A stretch of 64,000 nucleotides of DNA. Source: Gigaspora rosea (taxonomy: Eukaryota > Glomeromycota > Glomeromycetes > Diversisporales > Gigasporaceae). Made by a program: the position numbers and the translations under genes. Where the stretch lies: positions 196,561 through 260,560 of the forward strand of contig QKWP01000048.1 of NCBI GenBank assembly GCA_003550325.1. The letters run 5' to 3'. Under the pieces are notes generated by a model. It had not been told where the DNA came from. It ran no database searches and saw only the letters and a program-made list of their open reading frames with translations. Within the stretch, counting starts at the first letter, position 1. The number at the start of each line of letters is the position of its first letter. Below, piece after piece: positions 10,997 to 22,934 of this stretch.

Positions 10997-13141
10997 CTTA
11001 ATAATTTTAATATATAAGACAGTAAATCGAGTTCACAAAGCAGGAACATAAATACTTATTTACTATTGCGTATAAAACATTTATTTCGCATTAATTTAGT
11101 CTGTGAGTAGAAAAAACTTTTAATAATTTTACTACACAAAAACAAGATCATAAATACTTATTTACCATAACGTACAATTCATTCCATTCGTATTAATTTA
11201 GTGGGTGAGTATAATGAACGTTTATTAATTTTACTACATAAAAACATAAAAACAAGTTCACAGGGCAAGAACATAAATCCATATTTACCATTACGTACAA
11301 TAATTTCATTCAGCTCGTGAGTATAATGAACAGTTAATAATTTTACTACGTAAAAACAGCAAAACAAGTTCACGAACAAGAACAATTTGCCATATCGTGC
11401 AATTAATTTCATTCGCATTAATCTCCCACTCAGCAAGTGAGTATAAAGAACATTTGATAATTATATTACGCAAAAAGCAACAAAACAAGTTCACAAAACA
11501 AAATCATAAAATACTCATTTACTATTACGTATATATCATTTCATTCGCATTAATTTAGTCTGTGAGTATAAAGAATATTTAATAATTTTAGGAAATAAAA
11601 AACGCAAAACAAGTCCAGAAACAAAAACATAAATACTAAGTTGTTTGCCAATGCGTAAAATCACTTCATTCAGCTCGCGAGTATCAAGAACATTCAATAA
11701 TTTTACTATTTGAAATCAGCACAACAAGTCACAAAACAAGAACTTTAAAAACTTATTTACCATTACGTACAAATTATTTTATTCATATTAATTTAGTCTG
11801 TGAGTATAACTGATAAGGAACTTTAATAATTTTACTACACAAAAACAGCAGGACATGTTCACATACAAAATCATTCATTCATATTAAACATTTCATTAGT
11901 GAGTGAGTATAAAGAACATTTAATAACTTTACTACTAAAAACAGGTTCACAAAACAAGAACATAAATATTTATTTACCAATATGTACAAATCATTTCATT
12001 CGTATTAATTTAGTGGGTGAGTATAAAGGACTTTTAATAATTTTACTACACAAAAACGGCAAAAACAAGTTCACAAAACATGAACAAAATCCTTATTTGC
12101 CATTACGTACAATACATTTCATTCGCATTAATTTAGTGGGTGAGTACAATTTTACTACATAAAACGGAAAACAAGTTCACAAAACATGAACATAAATACT
12201 TATTAACTATTACGTACGAATCATTTTAATCAATTCGTTCAGCTTGTGAGTATAAAGAACATTTAATAATTTTACTACATAAAAAGAGCAAACAAAGTTT
12301 ACAAAACAAGAACAAAAAAAAAAAATAATAATATATTTATTTACCATTACGTACAAATAATTTCATTCGCACTAATTTAGTCTGTGAGTATAAGACATTT
12401 AATAATTTACTATATAAAAACAGCGAAACTTGTTCAAACATAAATATTTATTTACCATTACGTACAAATCAATAATTTAGTCTGTAAGTATAAATAACTT
12501 CTTATAGCTTTACTACATAAAATAAGTTTATAAATGAGCATAATTATTTTTTTACATACAAATCATTTCGTCCTCATTAATATTATTCAGTGAGTGAGTA
12601 TAAAGCCCGTTTAATAATTTTACTACATAAAAAGAGCAAAACGAGTTCACAAAACAAGAACATAAATTATAATTTAATTATTTGAAATTCATTTTATTCC
12701 AATTAATCGATTTGTTCAGCTTGTGAGTATTAAGAACATTTAATAACTTTACTACAAAAAACAGCAAAATAAGTTCACAAATCAAACCATAAATACCTAT
12801 TTCCATTACGTACAATGCATTTTATTCTCATTAATCAATTCGATCAGCTTGTGAGTATAAGAGTTTATTACATAAAAACAGCAAAACAAGTTCATAAGAC
12901 AAGAACATGAGTACTTATTTACCGTTACGTGCAAATCATTTCATTTTCATAAATAAATTCGTTCAGCTTGTGAGTATAATGAATATTGAATTATTTTACT
13001 ACACGCATGAATCTAGTCGGTAAGTATAAAATAATTTACATAAAAATAGAAAAACAAATTCACAAAACAACAACATAAATACTTATTTACTTTCATATTA
13101 ATTTAGTCGGTGAGTATAAAGAACATTTGATAATTTTACTA

Positions 13142-13335
13142 CAGTCACCCTCCATAAGTGCACCCTCCATGACTGCACACACTATGTATGCCCTCTCTAA
13201 ATGCACACTAATTTAGTCCCAAGTATATAAAACTCTTAATAAAATGCCCTCTATAAATACACACCATTTCTAAATGCACATTTTTGAATATTTTGCCTAT
13301 GGTCCCAAGGGGGTACACTTACGGAGGGTTGACTG
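13142..13335. mobile_element. Tc1/mariner-type MITE inserted in the array (TA duplication)
   Basis: 194-bp element with inverted ends CAGTCACCCTCCATAAGTGC (left) and GTACACTTACGGAGGGTTGA-CTG (right), flanked by TA. Removing it and one TA rejoins TTTTACTA with CATAAAAACAG, which is the exact consensus of the neighbouring array units. This is direct evidence of insertion into a pre-existing unit. The inside repeats CCCTCTNTAAATGCACA. No transposase. Confidence 0.88.
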
Positions 13336-13731
13336 TACATAAAAACAGCAAAACAAACTCATAAAACAAGAACATAAGTACTTATTTATCATTACGTACA
13401 AATCATTTCATTCGCATTAATCATTCCATTCAGCATGTGAGTATAAAGAACAATTATTAATTTTAAGAAAAACAGTTGACAAAACAAGAACATAAATACT
13501 TATTTATTATTACGTACAAATCATTTGTCAATTCGTTCAGCTTGTGAGTATAAAGAGCATTTAATAATGTTACTAAATAAAAACATCCAATACAAGAAGA
13601 ACATAATTACTCATTTACCATTACGTACAAATCTTTACATTTGCATTAATTTAGTCGGTGAGTGTTAAATATTACTTTCGATATAAAGTTTAAAACCGCG
13701 GATGTGAAATAAAACATAATATATTATGTAG

Positions 13732-15205
13732 AAAATCTAAATATGGAAAATGTGCACATTGTAATGAACATACCACCTGGAAAGCATGGTGCTTATCATG
13801 TGACCCTGACATTACAACAAGATGGACAAGTAGAAATAAGGATGCTGATAAATTTATAAAGGCCTTCCAACTTAGAACCTTTGTATATGAAGATGCGATT
13901 GAGTGGATCCCATTTAATAGATTATCTAATATTGAATTAATTGGTAAAGGAGGATTTGGTTTTGTATACTCAGCAATCTGGTTGGACGGCATTCGAAAAA
14001 TTGAAGAAATTAAAAATATTGATTATAGTGATAGTGATTATGATTATGGTGATTCTTATGAAAACTATAAAAGATCACGAGAAATAAATAGCATCATTGC
14101 ACTAAAGACCTTGTCAGGTTCTTTAAAAGAAGTGAGTTAAGTCAGTATTTAGTTAATCAATTTGTTAAATAAATAATAAATTAATTCGTTTAATTAATTA
14201 CAAAGTTTGAAAATCATATGAAATGTCATATGTACGGTAGTCAGCTTAAGATATATGGATTAACTCAAGATAGTGAAATAAATACTTGATGGTATTTCAA
14301 TATGCTGATAATGGAAATCTTTATAAGTTTTTGCGAACAAATTTTCAAGATCTAACTTGGAAGACTAAATTAAAATTACTTTTCGATATTTCTAAAGATT
14401 TATATCTAATTCATATTGCAGGATATATTCATGCAGACTTTCATAGTGGTAATATTTTGCTAGACGAACATACTAGCTCAACTTTGAAATCTTACATTGC
14501 AGATCTAGGAATGTCTAAAAAGATTAATGAACATTATTCAGAATACGAAATTTATGGTGTTATGCCTTATGTTGCACCAGAAGTCTTAACGGGTCAAAAG
14601 TTTACAAATGCTGCAGATATTTATGGCTTTGGAGTTATTATGTCGGAGATGTCAACTGAACAAAAACCTTTCGATGATTACGAACTTGATAACAAACTTG
14701 CAGCATTTATTTGTAAGGGATTAAGGCCAGAAATTGCTCGTGGAACACCGGTTTGTTATATTGAATTAGCTAATAAATGCATGGATTCGGATCCTCAGAA
14801 AAGGCCTACTGCATATAGCATTTCGGGTAGACTTCAAGAATGGATCAAAAGCATGGAAAATTCAGATGATACCAATGAAATTAAAAAGCAATTCCTAGAT
14901 GCCGATAAAATAGTCAAAACAATGCCATTTAACTTGCCAAACCATTTAGATAATATATATACTAGTAAAATAATTGATACTAGGGAAATATTACTTGCGA
15001 TTAATGGTATTTATTGTTTTAAATAATTATGCCAAATAATTATATTATTTTATTCGTGTTTATTTTTTATTAATTTTAAACCTTGTTTTTAGCAAGTATA
15101 CCTATTGATTTTGTTGAAATTCCTGATAGTAAGTATTATATTAATTTATTGCTAATTGAATTTATTAAATCATTATTTATTTTAAAATATTATTTAAATT
15201 ATTAG
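13732..15205 (+). pseudogene. Zinc-ribbon / TKL-type protein kinase (one frameshift)
   Basis: Exons: 13732-14131, 14206-15006, 15093-15205 (the last may instead splice on at a GTAAGT at 15129). The first exon has a Cys pattern YGKC..C, then W..WC..C typical of a small zinc ribbon, a conserved RWTSRNKDADKFI segment and the kinase start: P-loop GKGGFGFVY and VAIK-type Lys in IALKTL. The second exon has catalytic HADFHSGNILL (His in place of the usual Arg-Asp context, Asp and Asn kept), DLG in place of DFG (ADLGMSK), APE (VAPEVL), and lobe-C helices to about residue RLQEWI. A single-base shift near 14276-14281 (the ACT TGA read instead of a frame giving YLMVFQY) separates N- and C-lobes, so it is either a recent pseudogene or a sequence error. 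No in-frame ATG exists in the first exon, and the only in-frame acceptor is at 13731, so an upstream exon is required. Likely a soluble signalling kinase; substrate unknown. Confidence 0.8.
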
Positions 15206-17400
15206 ATTTATAAGTATAAATTAACTAATCATATAAAAATTTAAGTTGTTCAACTTATTATAAAATTAAATCAAATTTGAAAATTTTAATTTTTTTTTTT
15301 TAAAATTTCTTATACTTGTTTATTATAAAGTTTATTTTTGAAGTTAATTATAAAATTTAAAAATATATATATAAACAATTTGCCACGTGAGTTTAATAAA
15401 TTTTATAAATATATAAACATTTGAATTTCGAATTTTTTGTTGATCTTAACTTTTTTTAACGTGAATGTCTTCCAAAAAACAAAAAAAGAGTAAAGTTTTT
15501 AGCAACCTATCAAATCTCTATCAAATTCTTTTGAAAATTGCCATTTACTAGAAAATATGTCACTTTACTTTTGAGCAGAAGTTAGATACATATGTATCTT
15601 TTAGATTTCCTTCAATTTAGAAAAAAACACAAAAAAATAAAGGTGTAAAAATTTAAACTATTCAAGCAATACCTTTTAGCCAAAACCATAAATATGAAAA
15701 TTGCTATTCAAAACTTTATAATTAAAAATATGAAGTAAGTCGCTCAAAATGACTAACACTCACTTTTTGTCTTATCTGTATTAACAGATGTTGCAATTTT
15801 CTCTTTACTTTCTTTACTATCAACTTGTCCTCATCTGTATTATATGCAGAATGGTACAAGTTGATTTTTTTTTGACTTGGTATCACTTGTATTTTACAAG
15901 ATGTTAAAGTTTTATATTATGATAAAATTTCTTTAACTAAGAGTTACTTTATTTTTTTAAAATGAAATAAGGACCCTATATAAAAGGCATTTTTGATGAA
16001 TATCCAACATCACACTTTTTAACAAAAAAAGTTTCAGAATTTCAAGTTGCTTGTATTTGAAAAAGAAGATTATTGAAAATATATTCTGTAGTTAAGGAAA
16101 GTGCCTTTATTATGTAATTTATTTTTATTAGAAGGTCGTACCCCTTCCCCCCTAAAATCAAACCAGCCAATAATAATTTTTATATATAATTTTATACATA
16201 ATTTTTATATATAATATATAAACATGATAAACTGCTAACCCCTTCCCCTTCTTGAAATTATATAATAAATAGCAGAAATTCACCTGTGACTTAATTCAGA
16301 TTAGGCAGCCGCCTTCCCACTTCCCTTAAGATTGTAAAACATATAATTTTTAATAAAAATTATTTAGTTTGGTACTAGACAATAGAAACTTGAATCAGGA
16401 AACACTATTTAGAAACATTAGCATCATATTGGGAAACCAAATAGAATAAATTAAATAAACTAGATTTTGATAATCCATTTGTATCTAAAATTATTTATTT
16501 ATCTTTTTTACTATAGCTTAATGAGCTTCTTTCAACTAAAGATACTATGGACTTGAAGAACAATTCAAGCTTTATACACCAATTAGCTAATGGTTGGTGG
16601 TCGCCTTATTTTTAAAAAAATTTAATCAAAAAATAAAGACATGATATTTGAAGCTCAAGGACCATTCTCCATATTTTGTTAAAGGATATAATATATTTGT
16701 ATTTGTAAACATTTTTTTTTAAAAAATATAAAGTTAGATTATTACTCTATTATATTTATTTTCAAAATAGTTTAGACTTGGTAAAGACTGAATGTATATA
16801 ATAAATCTGATCTTTTATTTAATGAAGGAACTTGGCAATATTGCATATGTTTTGTCTAATTATCTTCTCAACCTATTAATTGGTAAAACAAAAAAATGAT
16901 CATATTATTAAGTTATAACATTATTGGTATATATATTTTTTATTATATAATTATTTGGCTGTCCTCTTAGCTTCCAAAGTGGTTTTTCTATTCAATTGTA
17001 AAGAGCTAGAGAGCTAGAGAATTAGTATTAATGAGTAAGAAAAAATATTTAAATAAACAATTAACTTTTACGGAAATAACAATTATAAACTATTTATTCG
17101 AATCAATACTTTTTTACTATTAATTTTATGCTATCGAATCAGTGATTTATTTCATTCAATCAAGCGCATGATACACATGCTCAAAGAAATTCTAAATAAA
17201 AGCATTGTTTTATTACGTATTTACAACTTTCGTTCTTTTTAAAAATTCATCTAAAACTTGATCTTTTTAATTTTATCATTTTTTAATCAAGAACATAATG
17301 AAGAAAAAGTGCGTAAAAAGAATTAGAACCCAGGAGGGAATAAATTTTTATTCTTTGCTATTGTTGACTATAAAAAATTACTAAATATATATTTTATATT
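15206..17400. other. Gene-poor AT-rich region
   Basis: No coding region that I can support on either strand. The C-terminal tail of the upstream kinase could continue here if the donor at 15129 is used, but I could not match an acceptor in the right phase. Confidence 0.45.
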
Positions 17401-17404
17401 GTAG

Positions 17405-17886
17405 TGACAATGAAGACCAAAATCAATTAAACGAAGTAAGTAAATTTTGGTCAATGATAAGGTTAATTCTTTAAATATTTAAAATTAATTAAAAACATTT
17501 GATAATTCTTTAGAAATCGCATCATGATGATGTACATATTTTTAAAATTTTTTTCAATATATTAAATATTATTTTTAAATAATTTCTATTTTTACAGTCA
17601 GATTATGTCGAAATCATACAGAAAAAACTAATTAAATCTTATGAACCAAATAGTTCAGCTTAAAATGCAAATTAATAATTATAACAATAACACCAATAGC
17701 TTTCTAAACAATGAGGTCCTCATTAAGGAACTGGTGCTCAAGATAACACAACTAGAGAAAAAAGTGCATAAAATCATATGTGGGATTTACAAATCACAAG
17801 GTTACATGGCAGCAACACACATTAATCAATCGAGCATCACAAGGTTACAGGCCACACAAACAAGCCAACCAAAATTTATTCCATAA
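17405..17886 (+). other. Exon-like fragments; possible small coiled-coil ORF
   Basis: Two short open pieces with good splice borders, 17405-17435 and 17598-17663, join to an acidic then basic tail (NEDQNQLNE / SDYVEIIQKKLIKSYEPN) ending in TAA; such tails occur after fungal TKL kinases (recollection, weak). Overlapping in another frame, 17641-17886 encodes 81 residues, Asn/Gln-rich with heptads (LVLKITQLEKKVHKI) that could form a coiled coil. Both cannot be right; neither is recognised. Confidence 0.3.
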
Positions 17887-18186
17887 ATACCAAGACCCCA
17901 AACTCTGTCCTGAAAATTCCTGGCTCTTAGCCTAGCCAGTTTAACCCAAACCAAAGTGCTTTTTCAATGATTTAACATATAGTAAGTATTTTTTTTAAAA
18001 AAAAACTTTTGGTTGATTAATAATTAATTCAAATAACCGTTAGTAAATTATAAAAAGAAACTCCATACTGTTAGAATCGTGATGGAAATGGAAAATGATA
18101 AGGGTAAGCTTTATCATTTGTTTTTTTTCTGAAAAAAAGCTTACTTTGGTTACTTTAATATAAGATAAAGAGACTTTCGCAATCAG

Positions 18187-18339
18187 GTTATCGATAAACT
18201 ACTTGCGGCTTTGAGTGCAAACATCACTATGCTACCCCTATCATCCACAGATGAATGGGCTCATGGAAGAAATCAAATTAAGTTACAAATAGAATTATTT
18301 AAGTCTTCAGGAGATTTATCACATCTACTTAGAATTTGA
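18187..18339 (+). other. Exon-like open stretch of unknown identity
   Basis: After a plausible acceptor (CAATCAG at 18180-18186) the frame VIDKLLAALSANITML..HGRNQIKLQIELFKSSG runs 50 codons to TGA. Its composition is richer in G/C than its surroundings and protein-like. No domain recognised; may be the last exon of the fragment at 17405-17886 or a relic. Confidence 0.3.
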
Positions 18340-18879
18340 TAGGCTAATCCTCGATTGCATTGCAAATCTGGATCATTGGAATTGATTTTTAGCATTAACG
18401 TCTGAAAATGATTCTTTATATTTGTGCATTATTAGAAATATTATAGCGCTTTGCAAAAAGATGTAAATCGGTAAATTTTTTAATGATTATAGCTGAGAAT
18501 TACTGAGATTCCAGATTGTCTGTTACTTTATATTTTCGATTGGTTACTTTTATATTTCTTTGAAATCAGATTAATTCTTAAAATCTCAAAAAATCTATAA
18601 AATCTCTAATTTTCATATGACATCATAGGTCACATCTTTTTGCAAAGCACAATAATCCACGCTTTTTCAGTACTTGTACATTATTTGGTCTAATTTTTAA
18701 AATCCGTATGTGATTCTTCATATTTGCTCATATATTGATAAATCATTCCATGATCATACATTGCTTGGCATTACTACTATTTTTTGCAATTACTCGTCAT
18801 ATTTACGTTATTTATTATATTTTTTTTATTGATGTGTTTCATGACTAATTATATGCCTGATACAATTATTTTCGTGATG

Positions 18880-19030
18880 ATGAAAGGTTTTGCCAAATTT
18901 GCATCTGATGAAACCCTTGATGATTGGCGAAACCCTTGATGCTTGACGAAACCCTTGACAATTGACAAAACCCTTGACAATTGATGAAACTCATGATGCA
19001 ACCCCTGACTATTAATGAAACTAACTTCCT
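18880..19030. repeat. TGACGAAAC-family tandem repeat
   Basis: About seven degenerate units of TTGACAATTGACGAAACCC. A minus-strand open frame here is made of the repeat. Flanks 18340-18880 and 19030-19275 show no gene. Confidence 0.6.
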
Positions 19031-19274
19031 AGCTCTCCCACAAAAAAATTGTTTACCACCTGTAATTTTAACCAATCGAATTTTAAGACCAGGTATAATG
19101 TAAAAAATTTTTACAAAAAACAGATAGCTCTAAATTTTTATTAGGAAACCATCTATTGCGTCCTAATTAAAAATATTCCTTGTGAAATTTTACTAATAGC
19201 CACAATGGCCACTATATTTTTCTAACCCTAACTCTAATTATAACGTGGTTTTCTTAGCCTTAATTTTACACGTA

Positions 19275-19400
19275 TTTTTACTTAAAAAACAAACACATTT
19301 GTTTTGATTACCATGTTACACCTGATCCTAAATTTTGATTGGGCAAAATTACAGAATTACAGAGTGATCAATTTTTTGTAAGAGCGCTACCTAAGATGAG
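19275..19400. repeat. Dispersed repeat shared with 1-105
   Basis: Shares ACACATTTGTTTTGA, GTTACACCTGATC and AATTTTTTGTAAGAGCGCTACC-like blocks, in the same order, with the first 105 bases of the window. Confidence 0.5.
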
Positions 19401-19502
19401 AAGTTTTTACATTGAATATAAACAGATTATTTTTATTGCTAGCATCTCACTAGCAACAACGGAGCATAGGATCAACTCAAAATTCTGGGTCGGGTTACAT
19501 CG

Positions 19503-22477
19503 GAGTGCATCAGAATCATGGTCGGCTGGATCGGAATTGATCGATTTTGCCCAAGATCATAAAAAATTTACTAATGAAATCATATCAATTCATTAAGTAA
19601 TTTGCTATAGAACCTGCTAACAGCTAAGGCTAAACGCCAACCTAGATCTGACGCATACGACCCGGAATTTTGGTGACATTCCTGTAAAATTTGCGTAGGA
19701 TCGATTGTCCGAACACATAATTTTTTGAACCATCAATAATAATACTAATGCTATGAACATCTGTTATTTCATTCGCAGACTAAAACCATACCCACAAAAT
19801 ATCTTTAATTCGTACTAAGGTTTTAATCACTCGCTAGGTGTTTAATTCACTCGCTAAGAGGTTCATACACTCACCGAGAGTCAATAACCCTCGTTGAGGG
19901 TACCCTCGTTGAGGGTTAAAATCACCCAACTATGCCACAAACTATGTCAAAATAAGAAATACATGGGTTTGTCATGCGTCATGGGTTTCGTCATGCGTCA
20001 TAGGGTTCGTCATGCGTCATAGGGTTCGTCATGCGTCATGGGTTTCGTCATTCGTCAATTAGTAAATTTGAAGTTGCCTGATGAAATGGTTTCGTCATGC
20101 GTCAATGACGCAGATTGCGTCATGCGTCAGGCATCATTATGACTAATGCAGCAAATGTGTTTTAAATATATCATTAAAGATCTTAAATTTTTCTATGAAC
20201 GGCTTTAGTCTCATATAGGTCTTTTTTTTTTTAATTCTAATTGTGCGTTTGATTTATGTTTAGGAATTTATCATAAGCTAACTTTTTTTTATTATTATAA
20301 AAAGCATTTTGTGCAAAATTTATTTCGTATTATTTGTTGAGTAACCATGAAAGCCCTAGATCTGCGTACAGTATCCTGAGTCTTATTTAAAAACTCTGTG
20401 CTAGCTTTAAATAGCACTTGGAGTATTGTTTAAAAAGAGTTACACCTCATTCTCCGATAGTCATTTTCCCTACTCGACTCATACAGCGTGACAATTACTA
20501 ACAAATATACTCGAACTAATCAAATGCTAACCATAACGCTATGTGATACCGGGAAATCTTAAACTAGGAATTTATTAATCAATTTTGAGAATTGATTATA
20601 AAGAATGGTTATTGAATTAGCACAGATTTCATATATATATATGGTTTTCGCAAATGCGATGTCTAGGTGAATAGTAGGATAAAATAATTTTCCCAGATTC
20701 CTCATGCGTAATACGTGGAAGGTTAAATTAGGATTAAAATGTTCATAATTGATAACGTAGTATAAAATTTTTTGATCAAAATTATATTAATCGGGCCACT
20801 TTTTGTTATAATACGTTGGATCCATCATTTCTAATTCATGCTTAAAAATAAAGTATTTTTCAAGCGGTTAAAGAAAATAGAATCAAATAAAAGAATTTTA
20901 TTTGAAAAGAATTTGAGATGACAATTTATTGCTGGAGTATCTTATTTCCTAATGTATAGTTGTGTTGGGTTTGGTGACGTTTATTATGTAGTTAGATTCT
21001 AGGCTTTGATGACACGAAACTAGCATCGCTCTACGTACGTACGTACACTTTGCATCTTGACCCGACGCATGACGAAAGTCATGCTAGGGTTATTATCGCG
21101 AGGTTCATTCCCATTTGAACTGTGTAACTGGAAATGTTATTTAAGGATTAAGCAGGTGGCTGTAATCAGCAGTGCATTTTTCCTTCGCTGCCTGACTAAG
21201 ATCTGGCTCTTCATATATGGCACTCTTTGCTCTGTAAGCGTCATAACATCATATACTTTCCAATTAATGATACAGCAACCAAACGAATCTTGCAGAGTAC
21301 TTTCAAGATAGGTTTAAAGAGAGTAACGTTGAAAGAAATTCAAGGTGTCTGCAATTCCAGATTTCTTTGACTTAAATGAAACGCAGATGTAAATAACTAT
21401 GGAAAATCAGAGAGCAATCACAGAAGTGGATTTAACTCCTATAGTTACGGACTCAATTGAAATCTGGAAGTCTGAACCTGGGCTTTATTGAACGTGTCGG
21501 GAGGCATCTTATACATGATGGACTTCCCACTGTTTGCATATATTTCACTATACTATGTAAGGTGTTCCTATCATGCACGTTCGCTCACATCGGTACAATT
21601 ACCGCTAACAACTGCTCAGAATTCGCTTTCAACTGTGCGTTCATACGTATATATTTCTCTACGAGCGTTCAGAATCGGCTACAATTGCCAAATTGGGTAT
21701 TGCAGATCCATGTGAAATTCTGTAGGCGTATCCTTCCAACAGGTTTCAACAAGACATAAGTTTGAACTAAGCCCGCCCGGGGCAATGAAAGTACATATAA
21801 GGAAAAACAAGGAAAGAGCGGGAATTTAAGTACAATAGAAATTGAGGCGAAGTGACAAGGCGGCATTATTGTAAAATCAGATATTTTATTGGATCACATT
21901 TTAGCCTTTCATAGGATTATGGCTTGATAGCATCTAGTTAGATGCAAGTATTTTCTGGTTTATATTGTTAAAACGAGTTACTATAGTGATTGTTGAAGAC
22001 GGATAAGAAATATGTAAGGAAAGAAGGGAGTAATCGTATGTTGCTGAGTAGGTAATCAGTAGTGTAAGAAAGATAAAATCGGTACATCAATTCAAGGAGA
22101 TTTAAAGGCGTCTAATAGAAAAAGGTACTTTTCTTTTCGCCATCGTTCTCTTGCAGTGAAGGCTATTCCATTAACCTTACAACCCCACCCTTCTCTCTGT
22201 GACTCATATACTAAAGGCAATGCAAGGACTATATGTTACTGCAGCTTTGATAGCACAAGGAGATTAAATACTCGACTGTGATGAATTTTACAGGAGGGTC
22301 ACTAAAATTCCGGGTCGTATGCGTCGGATTTAGGTCGGCGTTTGCCCTAGTTGTTAGAGGGTAGGTTTTATAGCAAAATTATCAGCTGGTTAATGAATGG
22401 ATATGATTTCATTAGTATGATCTTGGGGCAAAATTGATCAATTCCGATCCAGCCGACCATGATTCTGATGCACTCCC
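19503..22477. mobile_element. About 3 kb DNA transposon with about 190-bp terminal inverted repeats
   Basis: The left end, starting GGAGTGCATCAGAATCATGG (19503 to about 19692), is repeated as its complement at about 22285-22477 with roughly one mismatch every ten bases, including the shared blocks ACGCATACGACCCGGAATTTT and CGGAATTGATC. The inside is less AT-rich than its surroundings and carries several 60-100 codon frames (21057-21311, 21457-21759) but no motif that I recognise as a transposase, so it looks non-autonomous or decayed. A TGACGAAAC-type repeat (19950-20140) is nested in it. Target duplication not identified. Confidence 0.7.
19950..20140. repeat. TGACGAAAC-family repeat element, nested
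   Basis: Tandem GTTTCGTCATGCGTCATGG units (about five), then a right end GCGTCAGGCATCATTA, the same terminal sequence as the element at 48073-48196. Confidence 0.65.
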
Positions 22478-22934
22478 CTGTATGAGTTCGACTGTGCAAG
22501 AACTTCATATTTAGCGATAAGGCTCCGTGGCTGTGCTAGTAGCGCAAGGATATCATATCGTACGTTCTGCGGTTGCAAAAGCAGTATAATGACCTCATGT
22601 TTGATGAGAAGCTGCAATAGCAATGCAAGAACACGTTTTATGATTAGGCTCCGCTGTTGCGATAGCAGCTCATGATTTTGTTTAGGCTTTGCGGTCCTTA
22701 TAAAACAATGAAAGTGGAAATAAAGATGCCAATAATGAATTAAAGAATTTCAAATTAAAGTAACAAAATATAACGAGCAATAAATAAATATACACAATCA
22801 CGAAAACCATCGTTCTTAGTGGAACTTAAAAACGTTAACCAGTTTGCATAATTTATCAGATATATTAAAAAGTATATTGATTAACTCAAATCACAATAAC
22901 GAATGAATATATGATTGCATTTGTGAAATTGGTT
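22478..22934. other. Spacer with short GC-rich stem-loop motifs
   Basis: Between 22520 and 22690 the motif GGCTCCGCTGTTGCGATAGCAGC recurs in degenerate form (GGCTCCGTGGCTGTGCTAG, TCTGCGGTTGCAAAAGCAG), each able to fold on itself. No gene. Confidence 0.4.

Larger units (their letters stand above)
10030..13731 (+). repeat. Array of about 29 intron-like units separated by exactly 3 nt (candidate microexon ladder)
   Basis: Tandem units, mostly 85-138 bp, with the layout GTGAGTATAAAGAACATTTA, then AATTTTACTACATAAAAACA, then AACAAGTTCACAAAACAAGA, then ATTTACCATTACGTACAAAT, ending CATTAATTTAG or TTCAG. At every junction the AG is followed by exactly three bases and then GTGAGT (24 units), GTAAGT (3), GTAAGC (1) or GCGAGT (1). 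The triplets vary (TCG, TCT and CTT 5 each, TGG and TGA 3 each, CTC and CAT 2 each, GAA, CCC, TTC, CAA once). AG ends lie at 10102, 10177, 10307, 10421, 10507, 10625, 10744, 11099, 11201, 11313, 11433, 11558, 11673, 11796, 11899, 12013, 12136, 12242, 12380, 12480, 12590, 12719, 12847, 12966, 13016, 13106, 13433, 13540 and 13654. Two units are lengthened by transposon insertions. Unit length matches ordinary introns in this DNA. Confidence 0.8.

Noticed and set aside
11179..12162. ORFs of 60-90 codons on both strands in the 10-13.7 kb array
   Set aside because: They translate the tandem units and repeat the same peptide motifs; no independent coding signal.
21057..21866. ORFs inside the 3-kb inverted-repeat element, possible transposase
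   Set aside because: No catalytic or zinc-finger pattern recognised, frames overlap on both strands; kept only as part of the element.
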